DNA of 7,600 bases from Opitutia bacterium (lineage in GTDB: Bacteria > Verrucomicrobiota > Verrucomicrobiia > Opitutales > Coraliomargaritaceae). The stretch lies in NCBI GenBank assembly GCA_003503355.1, contig DOCS01000203.1:1119-8718 (forward strand), read 5' to 3'. Made by a program: the position numbers and the translations under genes. The notes beneath the pieces are model-generated. The model ran no database searches and was not told the origin of the DNA. It worked only from the letters and a program-made list of their open reading frames with translations. This document shows, one piece after another, positions 1-5,226 of this stretch (position 1 is its first letter; every line of letters starts with the position of its first letter).

Positions 1-294
1 CGTGAAGACGGACTCTACTACTACCGGAAAGAAGATTTCAATTTCGATGCCAGCAAGCTCCTCGAAGACCCGTATGCATTCATGCACAAGCCGGAGAACG
101 CCACGCCCGACCTCCTTGAAAGCTATGGACGCGACCTCTTCTTCAAGCTGGCCTACCACATTTACTTGATCCACCAGGGCCAAGCGAAACCACTATCGCG
201 AGATACCGAGGACGCATTGGAAGCGATCGCTAAAATACGCAAAGGTGCGCGCAAAAAAGTGCTGGCACTGTTGCAGGCTTCAGCGTCGAACTAG
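1..294 (+). CDS. C-terminal part of an unrecognised protein (5' end outside window)
   Basis: The reading frame is open from base 1 and ends at TAG 292-294, giving the last 97 residues of a protein whose start lies to the left. I do not recognise the family. The visible part starts with a Tyr-rich segment (GLYYYRKEDFNF), followed by DASKLLEDPYAF and an apparently helical stretch containing YGRDLFFKLAYHIYLIH. It ends in a basic tail with ARKKVLALLQ. There is no signal peptide or membrane segment in this part, so it looks like a soluble C-terminal domain. An ATG at 82 is in frame, but the frame runs past it to the window edge and the residues before it look like ordinary protein, so I treat the whole stretch as coding. 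No terminator-like hairpin follows the stop codon. Confidence 0.7.
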   Translation, partial: REDGLYYYRKEDFNFDASKLLEDPYAFMHKPENATPDLLESYGRDLFFKLAYHIYLIHQGQAKPLSRDTEDALEAIAKIRKGARKKVLALLQASASN

Positions 295-347
295 CCAAGC
301 GCCCACTAAAATAGAGGCCACACGACCAATATCCATTGGCCCAGTGT

Positions 348-375
348 TTGACTCTAAAGGAGAACGGCATATATT
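348..375 (+). promoter_or_regulatory. Sigma-70-type promoter of the Rrf2 regulator gene
   Basis: A TTGACT box (348-353) and a TATATT box (370-375) are separated by 16 nt and match the bacterial housekeeping consensus well. Transcription would start near 382, about 20 nt before the ATG at 403. The AAAGGAG inside the spacer (356-362) looks like a ribosome site but would lie upstream of the transcript. Confidence 0.6.
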
Positions 376-382
376 AAATGTT

Positions 383-396
383 AAGCGAAGTCGCTT
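383..396 (+). promoter_or_regulatory. Palindromic candidate operator AAGCGA-AG-TCGCTT
   Basis: Two perfect 6-bp arms around a 2-bp centre form a 14-bp palindrome at the expected transcription start, between the -10 box and the ATG of the Rrf2 gene. Rrf2 regulators commonly repress their own promoters, so this is a plausible autoregulatory site. Its position is seen in the sequence; binding is inferred. Confidence 0.4.
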
Positions 397-402
397 CTCA
401 TT

Positions 403-891
403 ATGCTCTGCCTGCCACAGACAACTGGTTATGCAATCTTGGCGTTAAGTAGCCTCGCAGCTAGGCCAGGACAGTGGGTCACGACAAAGAGTGTTGTCGC
501 ATGGACTCGCATCCCACTCCCTCAGTTATCCAAACTGCTGCACCAATTATTGGGATCAGGTTTCATCCGCACAAAACTAGGCAAACAGGGCGGATTCCAG
601 CTCAGCCGTCCAGCGCATACCATTTCACTACTGGAAGTAACGCAAAGCATTGGGGATTACGATTGCTTCAGCGGCTGCCTCCTGGGGCTGGAAACATGCT
701 CCGATGCGCGCAACTGCCCCGCCCACACCTTCTGGAAAGCGCAAAAAGCACGCATCAAACAAATGCTACAGGAGCTCACGCTTGAGGACAGCACACGCTT
801 CGAGCTGAAAATCTCTCATCCACTCGCGAATCACGACTCAGTCACCCTCGCCCCACCAACAAGCCCTTCCAGCGAATCAACCACTCAATAA
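403..891 (+). CDS. Rrf2-family transcriptional regulator, probable Fe-S sensor
   Basis: This is a 162-residue cytoplasmic DNA-binding regulator of the Rrf2 family (relatives IscR, NsrR). The N-terminus LPQTTGYAILALSSLA matches the first helix of the family. A winged helix-turn-helix follows (about 25-70), ending in the typical GKQGGFQLSRP wing. Cysteines at 88, 92, 99 and 105 and His108 follow it. C92/C99/C105/H108 closely parallel the E. coli IscR cluster ligands C92/C98/C104/H107, so an iron-sulfur cofactor sensing redox, iron or NO is likely. The tail after about 140 is Ser/Pro/Thr-rich and looks disordered. ATG 403 is chosen because the family fold begins immediately and a stop codon lies in frame at 382; there is no strong Shine-Dalgarno. 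A promoter and palindrome lie just upstream. A DUF3127 gene follows after 33 nt and may be cotranscribed. The target genes are not evident. Confidence 0.88.
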   Translation: MLCLPQTTGYAILALSSLAARPGQWVTTKSVVAWTRIPLPQLSKLLHQLLGSGFIRTKLGKQGGFQLSRPAHTISLLEVTQSIGDYDCFSGCLLGLETCSDARNCPAHTFWKAQKARIKQMLQELTLEDSTRFELKISHPLANHDSVTLAPPTSPSSESTTQ

Positions 892-913
892 AACCAGACA
901 ATTCCAACGCCTT

Positions 914-917
914 GAGG
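914..917 (+). promoter_or_regulatory. Shine-Dalgarno GAGG deciding the GTG start of the DUF3127 gene
   Basis: GAGG lies 7 nt before GTG 925. No comparable purine tract precedes the alternative ATG at 982, so this site favours the GTG start. Confidence 0.5.
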
Positions 918-924
918 TAAAATT

Positions 925-1326
925 GTGAAATCAACGCGAAAAAGTTTTGCTTCCCCGCGGGGCTTCGTTTTCATTCCTGAAATGCACGAACAATCCGGAA
1001 CCGTAAAAGTAATTTTCGAAGAGCAAACCTTTGCCAGCGGCTTTAATAAGCGTGAATTCGTCATTACCGACGAAGCAGATAAGTACCCACAGGACATCAA
1101 GTTCGAGTGCGTCAAAGATAAGGTCGAGCTCGTCAACAAGCTCAGCGTCGGCCAAAAGGTGAAAGTTACTTTCGACCTTCGCGGCAATGAGTATAACGGC
1201 AAATACTACGTCAACTTGGCCGCATGGAAGGTCGAAAGCCTCGCGGCGGGGAACAGTGCCGATAGCAGCGAGCCGCCTCCCTTCGATCCAGCCGACGAAA
1301 TCCTAGACGAAGAACCACCGTTTTAA
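925..1326 (+). CDS. DUF3127 domain protein (predicted OB-fold, possibly ssDNA-binding)
   Basis: This 133-residue soluble protein matches the DUF3127 family, small proteins common in Bacteroidota and relatives that are predicted to adopt an OB fold and are sometimes compared with single-stranded-DNA-binding proteins. Recognisable parts are the opening strand [10 protein letters not shown], the KREFVITDE strand, [13 protein letters not shown], the [21 protein letters not shown] core and the closing LAAWKVE strand. A low-complexity acidic, Pro-rich tail (about 110-133) ends in DEEPPF, reminiscent of the acidic aromatic tails of SSB proteins. GTG 925 is chosen for its Shine-Dalgarno; ATG 982 would give 114 residues and fits the usual domain start. 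The gene lies 33 nt after the Rrf2 gene on the same strand and ends at a strong terminator. The domain call is confident; DNA binding is inference. Confidence 0.82.
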   Translation: MKSTRKSFASPRGFVFIPEMHEQSGTVKVIFEEQTFASGFNKREFVITDEADKYPQDIKFECVKDKVELVNKLSVGQKVKVTFDLRGNEYNGKYYVNLAAWKVESLAAGNSADSSEPPPFDPADEILDEEPPF

Positions 1327-1347
1327 CCGTCGGCGCAAACATTTCCG

Positions 1348-1378
1348 AAAAGGCAGCTCGCAGTGAGCTGCCTTTTTT
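1348..1378 (+). terminator. Strong intrinsic terminator after the DUF3127 gene
   Basis: A perfect stem GGCAGCTC/GAGCTGCC (1352-1359 with 1365-1372) closes a 5-nt loop. It is extended by flanking A and T runs and followed by six T residues (1373-1378). It ends the rrf2-DUF3127 transcript. Confidence 0.9.
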
Positions 1379-1703
1379 GTGGACGGTGCTGAATGGCATA
1401 ATTTGCCCAGCCACTGGCAACTTAAACTCGGCACCCACTGCACAGAAAGCCGGAGACGCCGCTGACAATAAGGCCCCTCTGCATAACCACGACGAGCCAG
1501 GTGTCTGGCCAACTTACAAAATCAGGTTCACACGGCGGCAGCTGCCTCTGCCCTTAGTTCCAGTCAATTCGACTGGTCGCACTGAATCGCCCGAAGGAGC
1601 GCCCCCAAATCTATGCGGCCAATTGCACTCGGCGCGACCGCAACAACCAGTGCGCGCTTCACGCTTGGCAAAGTCAGTTCACAACACCACTCTCTGCGAC
1701 GAA
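1379..1703 (+). other. 325-nt stretch without a recognisable gene
   Basis: I see no convincing gene, RNA or promoter here. The plus frame that leads into the downstream YkgJ-type gene is open across this stretch, but its translation resembles no protein family. Minor structures are a GGCAGCTGCC palindrome (1537-1546) and a small hairpin CCAGTC-aattc-GACTGG (1560-1576) with no T tract. It may hold the promoter of the YkgJ-type gene, but no good -35/-10 pair is visible. Confidence 0.5.
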
Positions 1704-2027
1704 ATGGATCCCAAGCTCACAGAGTATGATTGCACCCAATGCGGCGCGTGTTGCCGCAGTTTTCCGATTTTCGCCAGCGAGGCGGATGCGGTGCGAGAGC
1801 CGATGATCCGACAGGAGGCGCGGCGACTACCCGAACATCTAGAAACCACAGACAAAGCCTACCAGCTCTTCCCCCTGCCCTTTCACACCCGCTGCCCCTA
1901 CCTCAAAGACGACGAACTCTGCCGAATCTATCAGTCGCGCCCGAGCGTCTGTCGTCAGTTCGAATCCGGAAGCGAGCAGTGCATCGAAGCACGGAGACGA
2001 CAAGGAATCCAATCGACAGGCACTTAA
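1704..2027 (+). CDS. YkgJ-family cysteine cluster protein (putative metal or Fe-S binding)
   Basis: This small soluble protein of 107 residues belongs to the YkgJ / CxxCxxCC zinc- or iron-chelating family, whose biochemical role is poorly defined. The N-terminal cluster is C10-x2-C13-x2-C16-C17, followed by C64 in RCPYL, C73 in LCRIY, C83 in the signature RPSVCRQF and C93 near the end. The order and spacing match the complete family, so the gene looks intact. ATG 1704 is chosen because the family starts a few residues before the CxxCxxCC motif. The frame is open further upstream (a GTG at 1650 is possible), but the upstream residues look non-coding and there is no Shine-Dalgarno for either start. 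The next gene on the strand begins 85 nt later, so the two could share a transcript. Confidence 0.85.
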   Translation: MDPKLTEYDCTQCGACCRSFPIFASEADAVREPMIRQEARRLPEHLETTDKAYQLFPLPFHTRCPYLKDDELCRIYQSRPSVCRQFESGSEQCIEARRRQGIQSTGT

Positions 2028-2112
2028 ACAGCGCAGCGCCACACAACAGCGCTCGGCGGTTAAAAGGGATCGCGGGTTGCAGGAAGCGCGCAGGGATATT
2101 AGTTTCACATTG

Positions 2113-2976
2113 ATGCCCCACCGACCTTCGATTCTAGTCAGCCTGCTGACAATCCTCGGACTAACGAGCCTGCAAGCTGGCGATGCCGTGCAGGACTTCT
2201 GGTTCAACGGCGCAGAAATCAACCGCTACACACTCACCCAATCACGCTACGGTGAACAACATCCCGGCCACGCGGAATTCATTTTCGTGACCGAGCCCTT
2301 TCTCACGGAACAGCAGGTCAAACACGAGCACGGTGACCACCCCTCCACCGATGTGCTCAAACTCAACGCATTACGGACCTTTAACACCGGCATCTACTCC
2401 TACCGGACGATGACCAGTACCTTCCGCCCGATTGAGTTGGCGAGCTACCCGCACGCGCTCAAAACCACAACCTCGATACAAGACTGGTGCGGTCACGCGT
2501 TTCAACAAATCAACCGCACCAAATCCGGCTGGAACGTCGAACTGCGCTCCTACTTTCAGGACGAGGCCGATCAGGACTTCACCCTAACCGAGACCTGGCT
2601 CGAAGACGAGCTCTGGCTACTGCTGCGCATCGATCCCGCACAACTCCCCACCGGCGAGTTCCAGGCCGTGCCTGGCGCGCTCTATACCCGCTTCACCCAC
2701 CAAGCGATTGCAGCGAATCAAGCGGTCGGCGCTTTAAAAAATGAAGCAAGGCGCACCACCTACAGCCTGAGCTACCCCGCATTGCAGCGCACGCTGGAGA
2801 TCCACTTCGACACCGAATTTCCGCACATCATCCGCTCTTGGCAGGAAACAGACGGCGCGCACACCACCAACGCTGTACTCACCCATCGCCTGATGAACCG
2901 CAACTACTGGTCCGAGCAGCAGCCCGCCGACCGCGCCAAACGCAGCACACTGGGGCTGGCTCCGATTGCGGATTGA
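2113..2976 (+). CDS. Secreted protein of the family often mislabelled 'septum formation inhibitor Maf'
   Basis: This exported protein of 287 residues has unknown function. Residues 1-22 form a signal peptide: short basic start MPHR, hydrophobic SILVSLLTILGLTSL, probable cleavage after LQA. The mature part carries the marks of a family I know from Bacteroidota, where databases often call it 'septum formation inhibitor Maf' although it is unrelated to the Maf nucleotide pyrophosphatase. The marks are EINRYTLTQSRYGE (35-48), IFVTEPF with QVK, VLKLN followed by FNTGIYSYRTMTSTF (90-104), SIQDWCGHAFQQIN (121-134) and ELWLLLRIDP. The length is near the roughly 300 residues typical of the family. ATG 2113 gives a clean signal peptide. 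A TTG at 2077, 9 nt after AAAAGGG (2062-2068), is a possible alternative that adds 12 residues. No strong terminator follows; only a 4-bp hairpin (2987-2998) is visible. Confidence 0.75.
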   Translation: MPHRPSILVSLLTILGLTSLQAGDAVQDFWFNGAEINRYTLTQSRYGEQHPGHAEFIFVTEPFLTEQQVKHEHGDHPSTDVLKLNALRTFNTGIYSYRTMTSTFRPIELASYPHALKTTTSIQDWCGHAFQQINRTKSGWNVELRSYFQDEADQDFTLTETWLEDELWLLLRIDPAQLPTGEFQAVPGALYTRFTHQAIAANQAVGALKNEARRTTYSLSYPALQRTLEIHFDTEFPHIIRSWQETDGAHTTNAVLTHRLMNRNYWSEQQPADRAKRSTLGLAPIAD

Positions 2977-3089
2977 GCAATTAAGCCCCGTAGTCGGGTT
3001 ACTTCAACTGCCCGAAAATTTCCACTGTCCGCGACAATAAGCACGCGACGGTGCAGCCACCTAAAGGAAGCGGTCGAGGTAGAGCCCTC

Positions 3090-3111
3090 AAAAAGTCACC
3101 TATCGGAGACT
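3090..3111 (-). terminator. Intrinsic terminator of the DUF4197 gene
   Basis: Read on the minus strand just after the DUF4197 stop codon, AGTCTCC-GATA-GGTGACT forms a 7-bp stem with one T-T mismatch and a 4-nt loop, followed at once by a T run. It lies in the 141-nt gap between two converging genes. Confidence 0.6.
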
Positions 3112-3117
3112 AAACCC

Positions 3118-3912
3118 CTAGTCCTTGAACAGCTTTTGCAACAAATCAGTCGAACGGGCGAGTGGATTTTCGCGAATGGCTTTCTCCTCGGCAGCCATGG
3201 CATCAAATAAACTATCGAGCGCCTTTTCATTCACATACGTATCGAGATCAAAGGAACCCTCCTTGCCGATACCGGTAAACGATTGAACCTTCGCAAACAG
3301 TCCACCGCTTGCTTTCGGCAATGCATCCTCCATTTGCTTATAGCTACGAGTCGCCCCGGTGGAATCGGTCGCTGCGGCAATCAGCGGCAACATCCGCTCT
3401 GCCAGCTGAGACCGGGAACGCTTCTCCAAGAAACGGGTAATGGCATCCTCTTCGCCTTTCCAGAGTTGATTTAGATCCTCCATAGTCAGTTGCTGGATCG
3501 CGCCTTTGACGATGCTCGGCGCAGCTGCCACACCCTGCTCTGCCGCTCGATTCATAGTGGTCTGAAATTCGTCCAAGCGGTAATCCTGCTTAACCAGTGA
3601 GAGCGGCTTGCGCAAGCGCTCCACCGTTTTTGGAAGCGGAATCCGAAAGCGCTCGGAATTCAAAAAACCGCCCGCTTGCCCCAACTCCTGCAGCGCCCGT
3701 TCTGCCGACACGGCCAGTGCCTCGCGAAGCCCCTTAGCCAAGTCTTCGGCGCTGCCAAATGCCGCCGAGTCCGAGGTGCCAGCACCGCGAAAAACAGACA
3801 GCGCCCGACTCCCCCAACCTGAAACGCCTTCCCCCTGCGCGGTAGAAAATGCAGACAGCAATGAAGCGGCGCATAGCAGGCAAGAGACGATCGTACGGTA
3901 TTGTTTTTTCAT
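3118..3912 (-). CDS. Secreted DUF4197 domain protein
   Basis: This exported protein of 264 residues has unknown biochemical function. The N-terminus MKKQYRTIVSCLLCAASLL followed by SAFSTAQG is a signal peptide. A lipobox-like IVSC at 8-11 is too close to the start for a lipoprotein. The rest follows DUF4197 closely: DLAKGLREAL, a QELGQAGGFLN segment, IPLP, LDEFQTTMNRAAEQGV, IVKGAIQQLTMEDL, ITRFLEKRSRSQL, then LDTYVNEKALDSLFDAMAAEE and the terminal ARSTDLLQKLF. Length and domain order are complete. ATG 3912 is chosen because it begins the signal peptide; a TTG at 3948 would add 12 residues before it. A TATAAT (minus, 3959-3954) lies about 40 nt upstream inside a palindrome. The gene points the same way as the upstream doxX and pirin remnant but appears to have its own transcript. 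Confidence 0.88.
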   Translation of the reverse strand: MKKQYRTIVSCLLCAASLLSAFSTAQGEGVSGWGSRALSVFRGAGTSDSAAFGSAEDLAKGLREALAVSAERALQELGQAGGFLNSERFRIPLPKTVERLRKPLSLVKQDYRLDEFQTTMNRAAEQGVAAAPSIVKGAIQQLTMEDLNQLWKGEEDAITRFLEKRSRSQLAERMLPLIAAATDSTGATRSYKQMEDALPKASGGLFAKVQSFTGIGKEGSFDLDTYVNEKALDSLFDAMAAEEKAIRENPLARSTDLLQKLFKD

Positions 3913-3948
3913 GGCTTCAACTATTCGGCTGCGGAGACAAAAAGCCAA

Positions 3949-3966
3949 CCCAGATTATAGTCTGGG
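3949..3966 (-). promoter_or_regulatory. Palindrome CCCAGA-N6-TCTGGG holding a TATAAT box and a stop codon
   Basis: Two perfect 6-bp arms flank a 6-bp centre. On the minus strand the centre holds TATAAT (3959-3954), a consensus -10 box for the DUF4197 gene, though no -35 box is visible at the right distance. The same bases hold the TAA stop of the pirin remnant. Read as RNA, the hairpin is followed after 5 nt by TTTTT, so it may instead be the old terminator of the doxX-pirin transcript. Confidence 0.4.
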
Positions 3967-4147
3967 GTGACTCGACTCCCCCATTGGCAGATCAAACAAT
4001 AACAACTTCGAACCGTCTGTGGCGGCATTTTCAAGTTGCAACGCGTCCACTCCGATCAATGCCAGCGAATCGGCGACCGCGAGCGTTGCACGGTCGAACC
4101 GAACTGCACCTTCGAGGACAAAGAGCCAGAGCCCGCGTCACTTTCAT
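3955..4147 (-). pseudogene. Remnant of a pirin (YhaK-like) gene with a large internal deletion
   Basis: The minus strand from 4137 to the TAA at 3957-3955 encodes about 60 residues that read as the C-terminal cupin of a pirin/YhaK-family protein: RGLWLFVLEGAVRF, then DSLALIG, ALQLENAATDGS and the characteristic ending KLLLFDLPMG. A stop codon (4140-4138) closes this frame upstream, and the roughly 170 residues expected before it are absent. A possible original start is still visible: ATG 4147 with AAGGA 8 nt before it (4160-4156), reading MKVTRA, but in a different frame from the C-terminal part. The simplest reading is an out-of-frame internal deletion with a junction near 4130-4140. Pirins of this type often neighbour doxX genes, and here the remnant follows doxX on the same strand. 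It is almost certainly non-functional. Confidence 0.7.
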
Positions 4148-4184
4148 GATCTTAATCCTTACTCAGACGCAGTATTAACGTGCC

Positions 4185-4625
4185 TCAGGAGGCGGATCGA
4201 CCGAGCTTGCGGTCCATCGACAAAGCGCCACCACCGCCGATCACTAGGGACAGGCTCGCAAGCAGAATCAGAAGCGGGTACTCCATCCCGCTATTTGAGG
4301 AAAAATAGGCGTTCGGGTGCACCGTTATAATTGCAACCGCCATCGTGCCGACGATCGACAGCCCCGAGAGGCGCGTCATTAAGCCGACGATCAACAACAG
4401 CCCGCCGAAAAACTCAGCGCCGCCCGCCAAGGCAGCCATCAACAAGCCGGGGTGCAGGCCGAGATTTTCAGCGAAAAACTGCGCCGTCCCTTCCAGCCCA
4501 TGGCCACCAAACCAGCCAAATAGTTTTTGAGCACCGTGCCCTGCCATTGCCACCCCAACGCCCAGGCGCAGCGGTAAAAAAGCAAAACTGTTAGTGGTCG
4601 CGAGGAGTTTCTTTTTGATTTTCAT
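4185..4625 (-). CDS. DoxX-family inner-membrane protein
   Basis: This is a 146-residue integral membrane protein of the DoxX family. Four hydrophobic segments lie at about 13-31, 60-82, 86-103 and 115-131. Family features are LRLGVGVAMAGHGAQKLFGW near the first helix, FGGHGLEGTAQFF, an AALAGGAEFFGGLLLIVGL second helix, and the short basic ending DRKLGRS. Relatives are linked to thiol, quinone or other redox stress responses and are commonly controlled by MarR-type repressors, but no reaction can be assigned from sequence. ATG 4625 begins a basic leader (MKIKKK); no clear Shine-Dalgarno precedes it. The MarR gene ends 64 nt upstream on the same strand. The gap contains a 14-bp palindrome matching one in front of the MarR gene, so local control by that MarR is likely. 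A pirin remnant follows. Confidence 0.9.
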   Translation of the reverse strand: MKIKKKLLATTNSFAFLPLRLGVGVAMAGHGAQKLFGWFGGHGLEGTAQFFAENLGLHPGLLMAALAGGAEFFGGLLLIVGLMTRLSGLSIVGTMAVAIITVHPNAYFSSNSGMEYPLLILLASLSLVIGGGGALSMDRKLGRSAS

Positions 4626-4659
4626 ATTTTTTATCTAGTTGTACTTGGCTTCACACCCA

Positions 4660-4673
4660 CCTTGACATCAAGG
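4660..4673 (-). promoter_or_regulatory. Candidate MarR operator upstream of doxX (CCTTGA-N2-TCAAGG)
   Basis: This perfect palindrome has 6-bp arms around a 2-bp centre and lies 35 nt before the DoxX start codon. It matches the palindrome upstream of the MarR gene (5164-5177) at 12 of 14 bases. A minus-strand TTGATG inside it (4671-4666) could serve as a -35 box, so binding would block transcription. Confidence 0.6.
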
Positions 4674-4689
4674 CATTGAGCTAAAAATA

Positions 4690-5139
4690 TCAGCCTTCCA
4701 GCTGCTCGGCGCGCTGGCCGATTTTGCGCATCAGCGCTGCGAATTGCGTGCGCTCGGACTCATCCAGCACGTCAAATAAACGGTTCAGGTCGGCCGAATG
4801 CGTTTCGAAGCTCGGCTCAATCAGCGCATGGCCGGCATCCGTCAAATGCACCAGTACCACACGCGCATCTTCACCACTGCGCTCGCGACGCACCAGGCCC
4901 CGCTTCTCGAGACGCTGGACCGCGGTGGTGATCGAGCCACTGGTGAGCAAAATCTTTGCGCCAATCACATTCACCGGCTGCGGCCCCTTGTGCATCAACA
5001 GCTCCAATACGGCAAAATCGCTCAACGACCCAAAGCCTGCCGCACGAATACTCTCATGACTATAGCCAGTCACCGCATGCGATGCTTTCCACATCAGCAG
5101 GAAGAGATGCGGACCGGAGTGTTGATAGATCTTTGCCAT
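4690..5139 (-). CDS. MarR-family transcriptional regulator
   Basis: This cytoplasmic dimeric winged-helix regulator has 149 residues from ATG 5139, or 152 from the in-frame GTG 5148; neither has a clear Shine-Dalgarno. After an N-terminal dimerisation helix, the DNA-binding region reads LSDFAVLELLMHKGPQPVNVIG, then the recognition helix TSGSITTAVQRLEKRGLV, then a wing with RRERSGEDARVVLVHLTDAG. C-terminal helices to about 149 complete the dimer interface. DxR in the wing (here GEDAR) is typical of the family. There is no cysteine in the protein, so it is not an OhrR-like thiol switch and more likely binds a small ligand. The gene lies upstream of doxX on the same strand. Matching palindromes before both genes suggest autorepression plus control of doxX. 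The upstream tolQRA-like operon ends 87 nt before it. Confidence 0.9.
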   Translation of the reverse strand: MAKIYQHSGPHLFLLMWKASHAVTGYSHESIRAAGFGSLSDFAVLELLMHKGPQPVNVIGAKILLTSGSITTAVQRLEKRGLVRRERSGEDARVVLVHLTDAGHALIEPSFETHSADLNRLFDVLDESERTQFAALMRKIGQRAEQLEG

Positions 5140-5157
5140 GCGGTTCACACTCGCGCA

Positions 5158-5177
5158 TAAATACCTTCACGTCAAGG
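5158..5177 (-). promoter_or_regulatory. Candidate MarR operator and -10 box upstream of the MarR gene
   Basis: CCTTCACGTCAAGG (5164-5177, plus strand) is an imperfect copy, with one arm mismatch, of the palindrome before doxX. On the minus strand it abuts TATTTA (5163-5158), a possible -10 box about 20 nt before ATG 5139. The -35 region is weak. The placement fits autorepression. Confidence 0.5.
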
Positions 5178-5191
5178 CAAGTTCACGATTT

Positions 5192-5213
5192 AACCAAACA
5201 GCGAAAACGACTG
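5192..5213 (-). terminator. Possible intrinsic terminator of the TolQ/TolR/TolA-like operon
   Basis: On the minus strand CAGTCG-TTTT-CGCTG forms a 5-bp stem with one bulge, followed by TTTGGTT, shortly after the stop codon of the TonB/TolA-like gene. The stem is short and the T tract is interrupted, so this is a weak call. Confidence 0.3.
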
Positions 5214-5226
5214 CGCCACAGGAAGG

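Noticed and set aside
378..452. 24-codon frame starting at ATG 378 behind AAAGGAG, overlapping the Rrf2 start
   Set aside because: The AAAGGAG lies between the -35 and -10 boxes, and the ATG would be upstream of the predicted transcript start; the Rrf2 fold is encoded from ATG 403 in another frame.
1377..1703. Upstream extension of the YkgJ-type gene to 1377
   Set aside because: The frame is open, but the residues resemble no protein, it begins inside the upstream terminator's T tract, and the family fold starts near ATG 1704.
2035..2053. Hairpin AGCGC-N9-GCGCT between the YkgJ-type gene and the secreted-protein gene
   Set aside because: It is a 5-bp stem with a long loop and no T tract, so it does not support a terminator or other defined element.
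4019..4330. Plus-strand frames across the doxX and pirin-remnant region
   Set aside because: They are antisense shadows of DoxX and the pirin remnant, with Arg/Ser/Pro-rich composition and no recognisable family.
4683..4704. Possible terminator after marR (CAGC/GCTG hairpin with T tract on the minus strand)
   Set aside because: The stem is only 4 bp and overlaps the end of the coding region, too weak to list as a terminator.
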